A DNA stretch of 64,000 nucleotides. Origin: Dendrobium chrysotoxum. Its lineage: Eukaryota; Streptophyta; Magnoliopsida; Asparagales; Orchidaceae. Position 1 is the first letter of the stretch; every line of letters starts with the position of its first letter. This document shows, one piece after another, positions 46,610 to 57,009 of the stretch. The position numbers and the translations under genes were made by a program. Under the pieces are notes generated by a model that worked only from the letters and a program-made list of their open reading frames with translations, had not been told where the DNA came from and did not search any database. The stretch spans positions 20,538,228-20,602,227 of the forward strand of contig CM034304.1 in the NCBI GenBank assembly GCA_019925795.1. The letters run 5' to 3'.

Positions 46610-48172
46610 TTGAAATACCATTTACTAATTGGACTATAGAAGAAAGGGAATTAGCACAACTAAATGTAAAAGGCTTGAATAGCTTTTTCTGTGCTCTTAA
46701 ATCTGAAGACTATATGCGTGTTTCTACTTGTAAATCCAGAAAGTAAATATGAGATTGACTTTGTATTACTTATGAAGGTACAAATAAAGTGAAGCAAACT
46801 AGATTGAACATTCTTTTGCATGATTATGAACTCTTTCGCATGAAATAGAATGAATCAATTTTAGACATGTATACACGTTTTACACATATAGTGACTTCAT
46901 TGCATACCTTAGGTAGGGAATTAACAAATGTAGAAAAAGTAAATAAGATACTTGGTTGTTTACCTATGGTATATGATGCAAAGATAACTACAATAACTGA
47001 ATCTAAAGATTTAAATATCTATTTTATTGATAATCTTTTTCGATCACTAATTGCTTACGAGCAATCTATGAATCGAAAACAGATTGATGCAGGTGAGAAG
47101 TGAAAGGAGAAGAACATAGCTTTGAAGGTGGACGATTCAGAAAGTGATCAGTCACTACTTGAGGATGAAGAGGACATTGCCTTGATGATAAGGCAATTTA
47201 AAAGTTTCTTAAAAAGGAAGCAGAGAAGACGCCAACAGTGGAACAAAGGTAGGTTCCTGAAGAATGTTAAGGCTTCTAATGAAGTTATTTGCTATAAATG
47301 TAGGAAGCCAGGACACATAAAGACAGATTACCCCAATCTCAAGGCAAATTCTAGCAAGGAGAAGGCCGAGGAGAAACCAAAGGAAAGATGGGGTAAAAAG
47401 AGGCTTCAACGAGCATTTTGGGCAGACTCAGCTTCAGATTCATCAGAAACTACACCTGAAGAGGAAGTCACAAACTTGTGCTTAATGGCTGATAATCTTG
47501 ATCATTTAGATCAAGAAGAGGTATGTGACTTAAGTTACAATGAACTATTTGAGGTTTCTGAAAGCATTCATTCAATATATAGGAAACTAAAAAAGTTGCA
47601 TGCTAAGTTAAATTTAGATTATCTAGAGCTGCAAAAAGAGTATGAAATTCTTAGGAAAGATCATGCTTTAATTGATAGCAACCACATGAATCTATTGGAT
47701 GAATATGATGATTTAAATAAATAGTATGAACTTTTAAAATCATCACATACAGAACTTAAAAATGATTTTAAAACTTATATGGATGAATCAAATACTAGAG
47801 AGCATAATTTGAAGATTGATAATTCAATTCTGGAAAGTGCTAATGCTTATCTTGAAGTTCAGTTAAAAGCACTTACAGAAAATAGGAAACCACCCAAACT
47901 TGAAGATTTTCACAAATCCTACTATAAGACCACTAGTTCAAAGTCTAAGAAGAAATCTTTCAGGACGAATAGATTGGTGAATCCTTTTCCTAGAATAAAA
48001 TATTTTTCTTGTGGTATGATAGGACATATTTCTCACACCTATACTATTCATCGTAGAGCACATTTAGTGTGGATACCTAAGATCTATAAATCACAGCATA
48101 TCACACATGCATCTATTTTAAAATTGTCTAGAGGTGAACCCAAACTTGTTTGGGTTCCTAAGTCTAACATTT
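46610..48172 (+). pseudogene. E5 gag, N-terminus deleted
   Basis: Copia UBN2-type capsid and nucleocapsid. It starts mid-protein (WTIEERELAQLNVKGLN near 46640) because the deletion removed the first roughly 100 codons. Open pieces are 46867-47103 (MYTRFTHIVTSLHTLGREL), 47122-47724 and 47779-48174. The zinc knuckle at about 47290-47330 reads CYKCRKPGHIKTDY, its last Cys changed to Tyr. A long helical, Leu/Glu/Lys-rich region (47500-47900) suggests a coiled coil. A second knuckle near 48000-48050 has lost its first Cys and its last Cys (FSCGMIGHISHTY). Stops at 46744, 46848 and 47101 break the frame. Confidence 0.85.
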
Positions 48173-48189
48173 AATATTTTTGTAGGATC

Positions 48190-48737
48190 ACTCTCACACA
48201 AGACCTCATAAGAGTATTTGGTACCTGGATAGCGGCTGCTCAAAGCATATGACTGGAGATGCAAATCAATTTATAACGCTGGAAGCCATGAATGGAGGCA
48301 AGGTTACACTTAGAGACAATACTACCAAGAGAGTGGTAGGTATATATATAACTAGAAATTCTAGAAATTTTGTGATTGAAAATGTACTGTTGGTTGAAGG
48401 CTTAAAACACAATCTTTTGAGTATAAGTCAATTGTGTGACAAAGGTTATCATATAAAATTTTTGCCTACTAGTTGTGTTATTAGTCAAAATGGTACTGTT
48501 GTGTTAAATGGTGATAGAGTAAATAATATTTACATGCTAGATTTGAATTATGTAAAACCTTCCACTGCTCTTTATTTGAAAATTATATCTGATGAATCAT
48601 GGTTATGGCATAGAAGGCTTTATCATGCTAGTATGAGAATTCTTCGGAAAATCACCCAAAAGGAGCTAGTTAGAGGTGCACCCAAATTAGACTTTACTAA
48701 AGACCATTTGTGTGATGCATGTCAATTAGAAAAATAA
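48190..48737 (+). pseudogene. E5 protease and pre-integrase domain
   Basis: Aspartic protease with intact DSG at 48228-48236 (WYLDSGCSKHMTGDANQF), in a different frame from gag. GGKVTLRDN and LVEGLKHNLLSISQLCDKG follow. The pre-integrase zinc site H-H-C-C is complete (LWHRRLYH ... CDACQLEK). The frame is open from about 48188 to the TAA at 48736. This is the best preserved protease in the window. Confidence 0.85.
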
Positions 48738-49540
48738 GTCAAATCCTCTTTCAGTTCAATCAAGGAAATCAGGACTAGCAAACCCTTAGAAATTCTTCAC
48801 ATGGATCTATTTGGACCTGTTAGTACCTTAAGTCTAGGAGGAAAAAGATTTGGGTGTGTAATTGTGGATGATTGTTCTAGATTCACTTGGATTAGATTTT
48901 TAAATCATAAGAGTGAATCATTTGAAGAGTTTAGAGATTTTGCCACTTGGATTTAGAGAAACTAGGTTTTGAAATTCTAACTATCCAAAGTGATCATGGA
49001 GGAGAATTTAAAAATAAATTATTTGATGATTTTTATAAATCTCATGGGATTGAACACAACTTCTCAGCCTCTAGGACACCTCAACAGTATGGAGTTATAG
49101 AAAGAAAGAACAGGACATTAATTAAAACTGCTAGAGCCATGTTGGTCGAGTATTCACTTCCAAAATATTTTTGGGCTGAAGCAATTAGCACAGCATGCTA
49201 TGTGTTGAATAGGGTGTATATTAGATCTAAATTAAATAAGACATCCTATGAACTTCTTAAAGGTAGAAGTCCCAACCTCTCACATCTATATATTTTTGGA
49301 TGTAAAGTATTCATTCATAATAATAACAAAACTCTCTTAGGAAAATTTGATCCCAAATCTGATGAAGGAATCTTTCTAGGTTATTCAAGTGTTGGAAAAT
49401 TCTATAGAGTTTTTAATAAAAGAATATTGGTAGTTGAGGAGACCACTCATGTTATTTTGATGAATCTTATAATAGTGAAGGGTCTAAGTTGGATGAAGAT
49501 GAGGTTGAAATACTAACCCAAAAACTTAAAAATCAAAAAG
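48738..49540 (+). pseudogene. E5 integrase
   Basis: Copia integrase core with all three catalytic residues visible: D in LHMDLFGP (about 48800), D in QSDHGGEF (about 48990) and E in GVIERKN (about 49100). A frameshift at about 48945 splits the core. The open piece 48947-49516 includes YSLPKYFWAEAISTACYVLN and LGYSSVGKFYRV. Ahead of RT lies a charged linker (49500-49700). Confidence 0.85.
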
Positions 49541-49559
49541 ATAAAGAAAGCATTGAAAG

Positions 49560-51239
49560 GAAGAAGAAAGCCAATTGCCTAAAGAATGGAAATTTGTTAG
49601 AAGTCATCATAAAGAATTGATTTTAGGAGAACCAAGTGAAGGCATTAGGACTAGGAATGGTTTAAGGAAAGAAGTAAATCATTCAGCTTTTATTTCAATG
49701 ATTGAACCCACGAATATAGATCAAGTACTTTTGGATGAATTTTGGATTTTGGCCATGTAAGAAGAATTAAATCAATTTAAAAGAAATGATATTTGGGAGC
49801 TAATTAAAAGGCTAAAAGATAAAAGTGTAGTTGGGACTAAGTGGGTATTCAAAAACAAAATGAATGATTCAGGAGTTATTATAAAAAATAAGGCTAGATT
49901 GGTAGCTAAGGGGTATAATCAAATAGAAGGGATTGGTTTTGAGGAGACATTTGACCCTGTAGCAAGACTTGAAGGAATTAGGGTATTATTAGTCTTTGCC
50001 TATTTTAAAGATTTTAAATTGTACCAAATGGATGTTAAAAGTGCCTTTTTGAATGGGGTGATAGAAGAGGATGTTTATGTTGAGCAACCTCCAAGTTTTA
50101 AAAATTATAAATTCCTAAATCATATTTTTAAATTGAAAAAGGCATTGTATAGACTAAAATAGGTACCTCGATCGTGGTATGAGACGTTAAGCACTTTCCT
50201 ATTAAAAGGATCATTTATTAAAGGAAGTGTGGACACCACTCTATTTTTGAAAAGAATTATAAATAAAATACTCATTGTACAAATATATGTGGATGACATT
50301 ATTTTTGGATCAATTGATAAAAATCTATGTGATGAATTTTCAAAAATAATGAGTAGTGAATTTGAGATGAGTTTGATGGGTGACTTGAGTTATTTTCTTG
50401 GTTTTAGTATAAAGCAAAATGAGGAAGGAACTTTTCTTTGTCAATCTAAGTATGTTAATGACATCCTCAAGAAGTATGAAATGGATAATACAAAACCTGT
50501 AACTACACCCATGAGTTCCTTAGTACTATTACATAAGGATCCTAAGGGAAAATCTATTGATCAAAAGAAGTTTAAAGGAATAATTGGATCATTGTTTTAT
50601 TTGACAGCTAGCCGACTAGATATTATGTTTAGTGTTTGTTTATGTGCTAGATTTAAATCTGATCCAAAGGAATCATATTTGACAGTAGTGAGAAGAATAT
50701 TAAGACATCTTTTGGGAACTCAAAATTTAGCTATTTGGTATCCTAAGAATAGTTCTTCTTTTAAAATTATTGGATACTCAGATTCTAATTTTGCAGGCTA
50801 TAGGGCTAATCGGAAGAGTACTTCTGGGACTTGTCAATTCATTGGAAATTTTTTAGTATCTTAGTCCAGTAGGAAATAAAATTCAATAGCACTTTCTACA
50901 GCTGAAGCAGAATATATTGCCTTAGGGAGTTGTGTTGCACAGGTACTTTGGTTGAAACAATAAATGGTTGACTTAGGATTTTCTATTGGTACTATTCCAA
51001 TCTTTTGTGATAACACTAGTGCTATTTGCATTTCAAAGAATCCTATTCAATATTCTAGAATAAAGCATATTGATATAAGGCATCATTTTATAAGAGATCA
51101 TGTAACGAAAAGAGAAATTAAACTATATCATGTCGCTACTAAAGATCAACTTGCAGATATTTTCACAAAACCCATAGCTTTTGACACTTTTAGCATATTA
51201 AGGATAAGGCTAGGTGTGATTGATCTTAATGCTTGATTG
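49560..51239 (+). pseudogene. E5 reverse transcriptase and RNase H
   Basis: RT: KARLVAKGYNQIEGIGFEET, YQMDVKSAFLNGVIEEDVYV, a premature TAG at 50160-50162 (LKQAPRSWYE expected), then an intact YVDD at 50286-50297 and a 211-codon open frame to 50864. RNase H: YSDSNFAGYRANRKSTSGTC, AEAEYIALGSC and DNTSAICISKNPIQYSR, ending LGVIDLNA at TGA 51234-51236. Nonsense changes include TGG to TAG near 50862 and CAA to TAA near 50961. Apart from these point stops the domain is nearly complete. Confidence 0.9.
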
Positions 51240-51399
51240 AAAATTCTACAAATTTTATTTTGTATGTGTTTGTTAGTTAGTTTATTTCTAGTTTATTGTG
51301 TAGTGGTTATCTTGTGTGTCTTCTTTAAAAAATTAAAAAATATTATCTTGTGTTGGTCTTTATTTTAGTGATTGAAAACATGTAGAGTTGGAGTGATGA

Positions 51400-51886
51400 A
51401 ATTTTATTTTCTTTGTCTGTTCGTACTGTACGATGACATTATCGTACTGTATGATTATAGAAGTTTCATCTATACGAAAAGGAAGGGTTCACGATTAGTG
51501 TCAGTTATTAGTGATGATCGTTCCGGATGAATACCTCTTTGTCTGTACGATCCATGTGTCAATTTGGATAAGGACGAACCTAATCGTCGCCTGAACAATC
51601 CTTTAACATCCTGATCGTCCCTGACAAACATTTCATCATCTATATGATCAGGAAGTCAAAAAGCCTGTACGAAAGGATGCCTCGGGACGAGCAGTTTACG
51701 AAAAACTATTTCATTTTTAATCACTTTCGTTCGTCCCCTATAAAATTTGATTCGTCCCGGACGAAATTCATTTTGTCCTGTACGAAATTGTTTCGTACAG
51801 TATGATTGTTTGCTTTTCTATATAAAGGAGGGTCATTTTCTTTCATTTCACTTTCATTTTCAAACCCTTTAGAGCATAGGATAGAG
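51400..51886 (+). promoter_or_regulatory. E5 LTR-like palindrome block and internal promoter
   Basis: Between pol and the aORF the sequence switches to LTR-type motifs: TCGTACTGTACGATGAC (51420), TCGTACTGTATGATT (51442), CCTGTACGAAATTG (51777) and TTTCGTACAGTATGATTG (51790). A TATA box and a pyrimidine-rich leader follow, then the aORF start. The same arrangement is seen in E2. Confidence 0.6.
51819..51827 (+). promoter_or_regulatory. TATA box upstream of E5 aORF
   Basis: TATATAAAG in the context TTTTCTATATAAAGGAGGG, 60 bases before the aORF ATG and just after the last palindrome. The spacing fits a transcript start around 51850 with a short leader. Consensus match only. Confidence 0.5.
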
Positions 51887-52944
51887 ATGTCAGGCAGTGG
51901 AAAGAGAGCAAGAGTGGCTAGGGGATCCTCATCTAGGAGGGATTGGGATGACAACTTTTTGAGTGGTCAAAATGAGGAGGCATACCTTAGGTATTCAGCA
52001 TCTAAAATAACCCCGTCCCGCATTTTACTGTAAGAAAATCTTCACTTTGCAGTAATGCCACTTTTTTATTCTACCCAGTTTTCTTTTCTTCTTACTCTGA
52101 TCTATGCATACAACAAAGATTTCTTCCATGTGTTTTTGGCCAATATGACTTTTAGTCTGGCCCATAATATAATCTATTCCTATGTCCTAAAGCAAAGAGT
52201 TAAAACTACCAAGGAGGACCTTGGAGAATATTTTTATTTAAGAACTCAAGGGATACGGGCACATACTCTAACTTCTCGATCGGACTATGATTGGTCTGAA
52301 GTCAATCAAGTCATTAGAGGTGTAATCCAACATACTCACGTTCCTCAAGTTGACACCTTGAATCAAAATGCTCGAATAATCCAACATGTTCTTAGGACCT
52401 CCATCATTCCCAAGGCTGGAGATAGAATAAATATGACTCCTCTTCTTTCTTCTATCACTTACTTAATTATGTCTAGCCAACCCATCGATGAAGCTCAATT
52501 AATCTTGGACTATATCTTTTATCTCACCGATATTGTCCATCTTAGTGTCAAACGAAAGAAGAACATTGCCCTAGGATATATTATCTGTTTATTCTTGAGA
52601 AGAAGTACAATTTAGTCCATCATGACGGACCATCTGAACTCCCACTCTATTTTATTGATGCTTCTTTTCGGGTACTGTTTGGGAGAGATGAAAATGAGGG
52701 TAGTTCTGAGGATGAACCTGAACCTGCTCCTGCACCTGTACTTGGACCCAACCAAGACTTCTATCAGGATATAGTCCAGCGGTTTGATAGGCATAATCAA
52801 AGTTTTGATAATATGGAGGAGCATTTGCAGAAGCAGGATGATCAATATAATGAGGATAGGGGGTGGCTTATTGGACAGTTTGAGACAGTGAACACCAACA
52901 TTGCTACACTCAATAGCTATTTAGTTATATTCACTGCTCCTTGA
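51887..52944 (+). pseudogene. E5 aORF: third ORF between pol and 3' LTR
   Basis: Starts ATG 51887 (MSGSGKRARVARG, basic and possibly nuclear-targeting), then NEEAYLRYSASKITPSRILL and an in-frame TAA at 52031. The same frame continues to 52615 with a hydrophobic stretch (52060-52170) and the core NQNARIIQHVLRTSIIPKAG, SSQPIDEAQLILDYIFYL, KRKKNIALGYIICLFLRR. After a one-base shift it goes on as HDGPSELPLYFIDASFRVLF, an acidic/proline linker (EDEPEPAPAP) and a Gln/Asn-rich coiled-coil-like tail, ending TGA 52944. It aligns along its whole length with the E2 aORF. The core resembles the putative plant transposon protein domain (by memory, unsearched). Function unknown. Confidence 0.72.
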
Positions 52945-54288
52945 CTCCTCTAGATGAAGGTCCTTCAAACTATTAGATTTGTTCTTCTTGTTACTTGGCT
53001 TGGTTGTTGTTTTGATGTTCTATGATTTGTTGTTGGTTGTGCTTGTTGTTCTTGTTAGTTATCTTTAATTGTTGTATGGCAAGCTTAATCTTAAGAGATG
53101 TGATTGAATGTAAAGCTTGTTATGTTATATATTTCAATTTAGAAGGAATGAAGATGTTTAGTGTTTTTGTGCATATTATTCTGTGATAGTGATTATGACT
53201 GGAAATTAACTAATCTCTAACACTCGATTGTAGTTGATTAATTTTCTAAAATGTTAATTGAGTTTATATTACAATAGAAAATTCAGTGCATAATTTTAAT
53301 TTCTTAAAATCTTTAGATTTCATTATGATTTGGTGTAGATTAGAAGATCTTACTTTATCTTATTTTAGACATATGTTATTTAGCCAAAATTATTGTATAT
53401 TTGATGTCTTAATATTACTCTTAAATTCTATATCAAAGTATTCATTATTGTAATTGTGACCAAAGTATAGTGTTGTTGGAAATAATTTTATTAAATGAAA
53501 ACAAAAAGTGCAAAGCTTGAAAAGATGCACAAAGTGTGCCATACAATAAAAGATGCACAATGTCGCCAAAAATTATAAAGAGGCACAAAATTAGACCAAA
53601 CATTTACTAAGTGTCCCCTTATTTGAAAAGATGTGCAATGTCGCTAATTGTTCTTTCCTTTAACATTTTCTCCAAGTCCACTAATTAATGATTGGCACTT
53701 TTGACTTAGAAATTTGGTAATTTTATTTTATCTTTTGTGCAAAAGTTATGATTACTTAATCTGTCTATTACATTACTCTCATAGATCAACTTTTCTTCTC
53801 CTCATTATTGTTTGCTATCTAGACCTTTTTGAGTCTTTACTTTTTGCATTTGATTTTAATATTGTACTTAATCTTCATTTAACATTATTTAAATCCTCAA
53901 CTACTTTGAGTGTCTTCCCTTTTTGTTGTTGTCAAAAGGGGGAGTTTTGTATTATTTGACATATATTTGCTTGTTTTATATTGTTGCTTGTGAGTCTAGT
54001 TGATGTCATGTTATGTGTATGTATTTATATGTGTATGTACTTGTAGCATGTGTATGTACTTGTATGTACTTGTACTTGTGTGTGCATGTCTTCTTTGTTC
54101 TAGTCCTTCTTTTTCCTTTACTTATTCCATGTTAGATCATCTAACCTCCTCTTATTTCTTATTTAGGATAGGTTATTTCTTTAGGGGGAGCTTTGGAGAT
54201 CATTTATCTAGGGGGAGCGTACATTTAATTTATATGTTAGGAAAAATGTGAATTTAATTAAATCAAACAATAAATGTTTTTCCATCAT
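52945..54288 (+). other. E5 3'-UTR
   Basis: No coding sequence supported; the small frames at 53714-54251 are low-complexity readings. It contains the 24 to 36-bp type tandem array (listed separately) and, at about 54005-54090, a (TGTATGTACT)n-like microsatellite. Confidence 0.6.
53501..53645 (+). repeat. E5 3'-UTR short tandem array
   Basis: Imperfect units with the core AAAAGATGCACAATGTCGCC start near 53501, 53519, 53545, 53574 and 53624. It is the same motif as in the E2 3'-UTR (10552-10722), on the element's sense strand in both. Confidence 0.65.
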
Positions 54289-54303
54289 AAAAAAGGGGGA
54301 GAT
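54289..54303 (+). other. E5 polypurine tract
   Basis: AAAAAAGGGGGAGAT directly before TGTTATGAATT, the 3' LTR start. Confidence 0.9.
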
Positions 54304-55922
54304 TGTTATGAATTATGCAAATCTGTTCGTTTAAGTGGATTCTGATACAAGTTATTTTTGATGATTACAGAAGCCTATTATTTGTTTTATTCTTCTTCTA
54401 ACAAAAATTGGAGTTTCTTTTTGTGTGTACTAACATATTTTTCAGGATTTTCAAACTCTAGACTATTTAAGACTTCAAGTTCTTTTTTTTATGAGTAGCT
54501 GTAATTTTTATTTGTACTTGAGTCTGGGAGAGCGAGATTATAAGTTGGATAACTGTGCACACACATAATGGTGGAGTGAAAAACTTAATTTTTTTTTTAA
54601 ACTGATCATACAGTACGATATTGAATTGTACGGGACGATCTATATTTGTCTATCCTCCATAACAAATCTACCTGTGTGGAAATTTTTTCTAAGTCCAATT
54701 CATATAGTACGAAATAGACTTCGTACATAAGGTTTTGCAGTACGAATGGCTCTGAATTAGATTCGTACTGGATCGTACAGGACAAATCGTTCATTTTTTT
54801 TGAACTATTCCTACAGTACGAAATATGATTCATATAGAAGGTTTTGCATTATGAACGGCTCTGAATTAGGTTCGTACTGGATCGTACGGGACGAATCGTT
54901 CATTTTTTGAACTATTCGAACAGTACAAAATATGGTTCGTATAGAAGTTTTTGTCGTACGAAGGGCTCTGAATTGGGTTCACATGAGGTCGTACAGGACA
55001 AATCATTCAGTGATTTAAATTATTCGTACAATATGATGTGCGATCGTACGGGATAGTCGACACACGTGAAACATGAAATTTTCAGTTTTTGGACAATTTT
55101 TCTTGTCCTAAGTACTTAAGGGTCTTAAAACTGACTAAAAAAAACCTTCTGTGAAAATCTTCTTGAGAGTGATTTAGAGAGTGTTTGGGAGTAAGTTTTG
55201 AGAGATCTTTGAAGAGAAAATTATGAGGGGATTCACAAGGTTATCCAATAATGAGGTTATCATTGTTTGTACTTCACGAAGCTTCCTAATCTCCTTGGAG
55301 ACTCTTACAAGAGGATTGTTCGAGAGGTTTTTGGTTCTCTGCCGTCACTTGGAGGGTGAAAAAGGATGATTGGTTCTCTACCGTCACTTGGATGGTGAAA
55401 AAGGATGATTGGTTCTCTACAAACTCCTAGAGGGCGTGAAAGGACGAGTGTGGTTCTTTGCCTTCACCAGGAGGGTGAAAAAGGACGATGGTTCTCTGTC
55501 GCACCAGGTTGGTGGAAGAGAGTTTATAAGGCTTCTCTGCCTTGCTGTGGGGGCAAAAGGAGAGTCACTTAAGTATAGTGTAATACCTAGAGAAGGAGTC
55601 TCTAGGGAGTGGATGTAGGTTGTGTTTGACCGAACCACTATAAATTTTGGTATTTTCTGTTCTTATAATTTACTTTTCTGCATTGTTACTTTTATGCATT
55701 TTATTTTTCTGTGGTTAAATTTTTATGGTTGAAGAAAGCATAAAAATAAACACTCTATTCGTATTGTATGAAGTTAGATCATACTGCACGATTTGCTTAA
55801 GTTTTTTAATTAAAAAGATTTCCAAAATTCTAAGAGAAATTTTTTAAAAAGGACCAATTCATCCCCCTCTTGGTTAGCCTAGGAACGTAAGCAATAGGTC
55901 TAACAACCTATTCGTACTTTCA
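54304..55922 (+). repeat. E5 3' LTR, complete
   Basis: 1619 bases, from TGTTATGAATTATGC to GTACTTTCA. The CTTTCA end agrees with the E3 LTR/PBS junction, and the next five bases repeat the AAAAG found before the 5' LTR. Contains the CA tract (54555-54566), the 107-bp array at about 54699-55110 (units near 54699, 54808, 54915, 55023) and the 39-bp array at 55333-55525. CCCCCTCTTGGTTAGCCTAGG near 55863 matches the C-rich stretch of E4. Confidence 0.9.
55333..55525 (+). repeat. E5 3' LTR 39-bp minisatellite
   Basis: Units begin GGTTCTCTGCC at about 55333, 55372, 55411, 55452 and 55490, the same number and spacing as in the 5' LTR. Confidence 0.85.
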
Positions 55923-55927
55923 AAAAG
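55923..55927 (+). other. E5 target-site duplication, right copy
   Basis: AAAAG, matching 45113-45117. Both copies are preceded by CA, which in the right copy is the LTR terminus. Confidence 0.8.
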
Positions 55928-57009
55928 CACTTTTCAAAAAGCTATTTTAGCCTAAGTAATGTGAATTAAGGATAAGGGTTTTAAGAGATCTAACCGTTGG
56001 ATTGGAACAATTTTTATTTCTCTAAATTTATAGATTGTCCATGTATGATTTTGCTAAAGATACCGCGGCTTAAAAGCTCCTGGATCAGTGACAAATCAAC
56101 TTAGACGGAATATAGCTCGGTTCACCAGAGAACCTGCTGTCAGCGAACTTTGACTGGAGGGTTTAGACTTGAAATGTGTAGATGGGATTCCCTAAAGCTC
56201 GAACAAATAAAGCTTTAGGCCTGGAGAGATAGAGGTAGTGAGAGAATGGTTAGATGATGAATGAGCTCGTTTTAGGTCTCTTAGTCCATTCAAACATCCC
56301 CAGCTTGAATGAAGGGTTGGGATCACTTTATCCTTACTCCCTGATGGCTACCACCTAGCTTAGGGTAGTTAGAAGCAGGGGAATCAAAGGACAAAAGGAC
56401 TAGTGATGTGTAAAGCTTATTTTGTCTTACATGCACATGTGGAGATGATAGGAGCCATTGGATCTTTATATAATTGCTAAGGATAGACTTAGGAATGTTC
56501 TAGAATGCCTCAAGGTTGCTGGAGGGGTTTTAAATGGAATGGGTTAGGCTTAAGAGGTCATTTGACCATCTACGACCACTCCAAGTACTCATGTTGATTG
56601 TTTGACTAGTCAACATGCCACATAGGATGGTGAGTTGGCATATTAGAATGCTTTGAGCTGGTTTGGAGGGGTTAGGGAGGTTCAAAAATGTTGAAATGGA
56701 TATATGATTGGATCTATATAGAGTTTGATCAAAAGGGATGAGTGTACTAAGTCAACTTGACTTGGGTTTGAGCCAAGGCATGTTCAAGTATATTTAAAAC
56801 ACATATTGGGACAAAATTGAAGACTTATGGGTATGTCTTTAGGGATATGATTGATTTGACCAGGTCATAGTTAAGACCAAGTCAACTATTGACCAGGTTA
56901 AAGGTCTAGTCAAGTCAAAATCACTAGAGGAAGTGATCATAAGAATTTGATGGAGTTTTGAATGCATTTGAAGCTTGATTCAAAGTAGAAAAGCTTAAGG
57001 GTTTAAATT

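Larger units (their letters stand above)
45118..55922 (+). mobile_element. E5: SIRE-like copia retrotransposon with aORF, nearly full length
   Basis: 10.8 kb: 5' LTR, gag, protease, integrase, RT, RNase H, LTR-like promoter block, third ORF, 3'-UTR with tandem array, PPT and complete 3' LTR, flanked by AAAAG. It is inserted in repeat U-A. One internal deletion near 46597 removed the end of the 5' LTR, the PBS and the start of gag. The two LTRs differ at roughly one base in ten over their first 290 bases by eye, mostly by transitions, so the insertion is not recent. All reading frames carry stops or shifts, but the RT box is intact. Confidence 0.92.

Noticed and set aside
52612..52845. Minus-strand 77-codon ORF
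   Set aside because: Antisense shadow of the aORF C-terminal part.
51887..52944. Calling the aORF an envelope protein
   Set aside because: No signal peptide plus transmembrane anchor pattern or fusion motif is visible; the hydrophobic stretch near 52060-52170 is internal.
55901..55905. LTR end of E5 at TAACA (55905)
   Set aside because: The E3 LTR/PBS junction shows the family end is CTTTCA, and only the 55922 end gives the AAAAG duplication.
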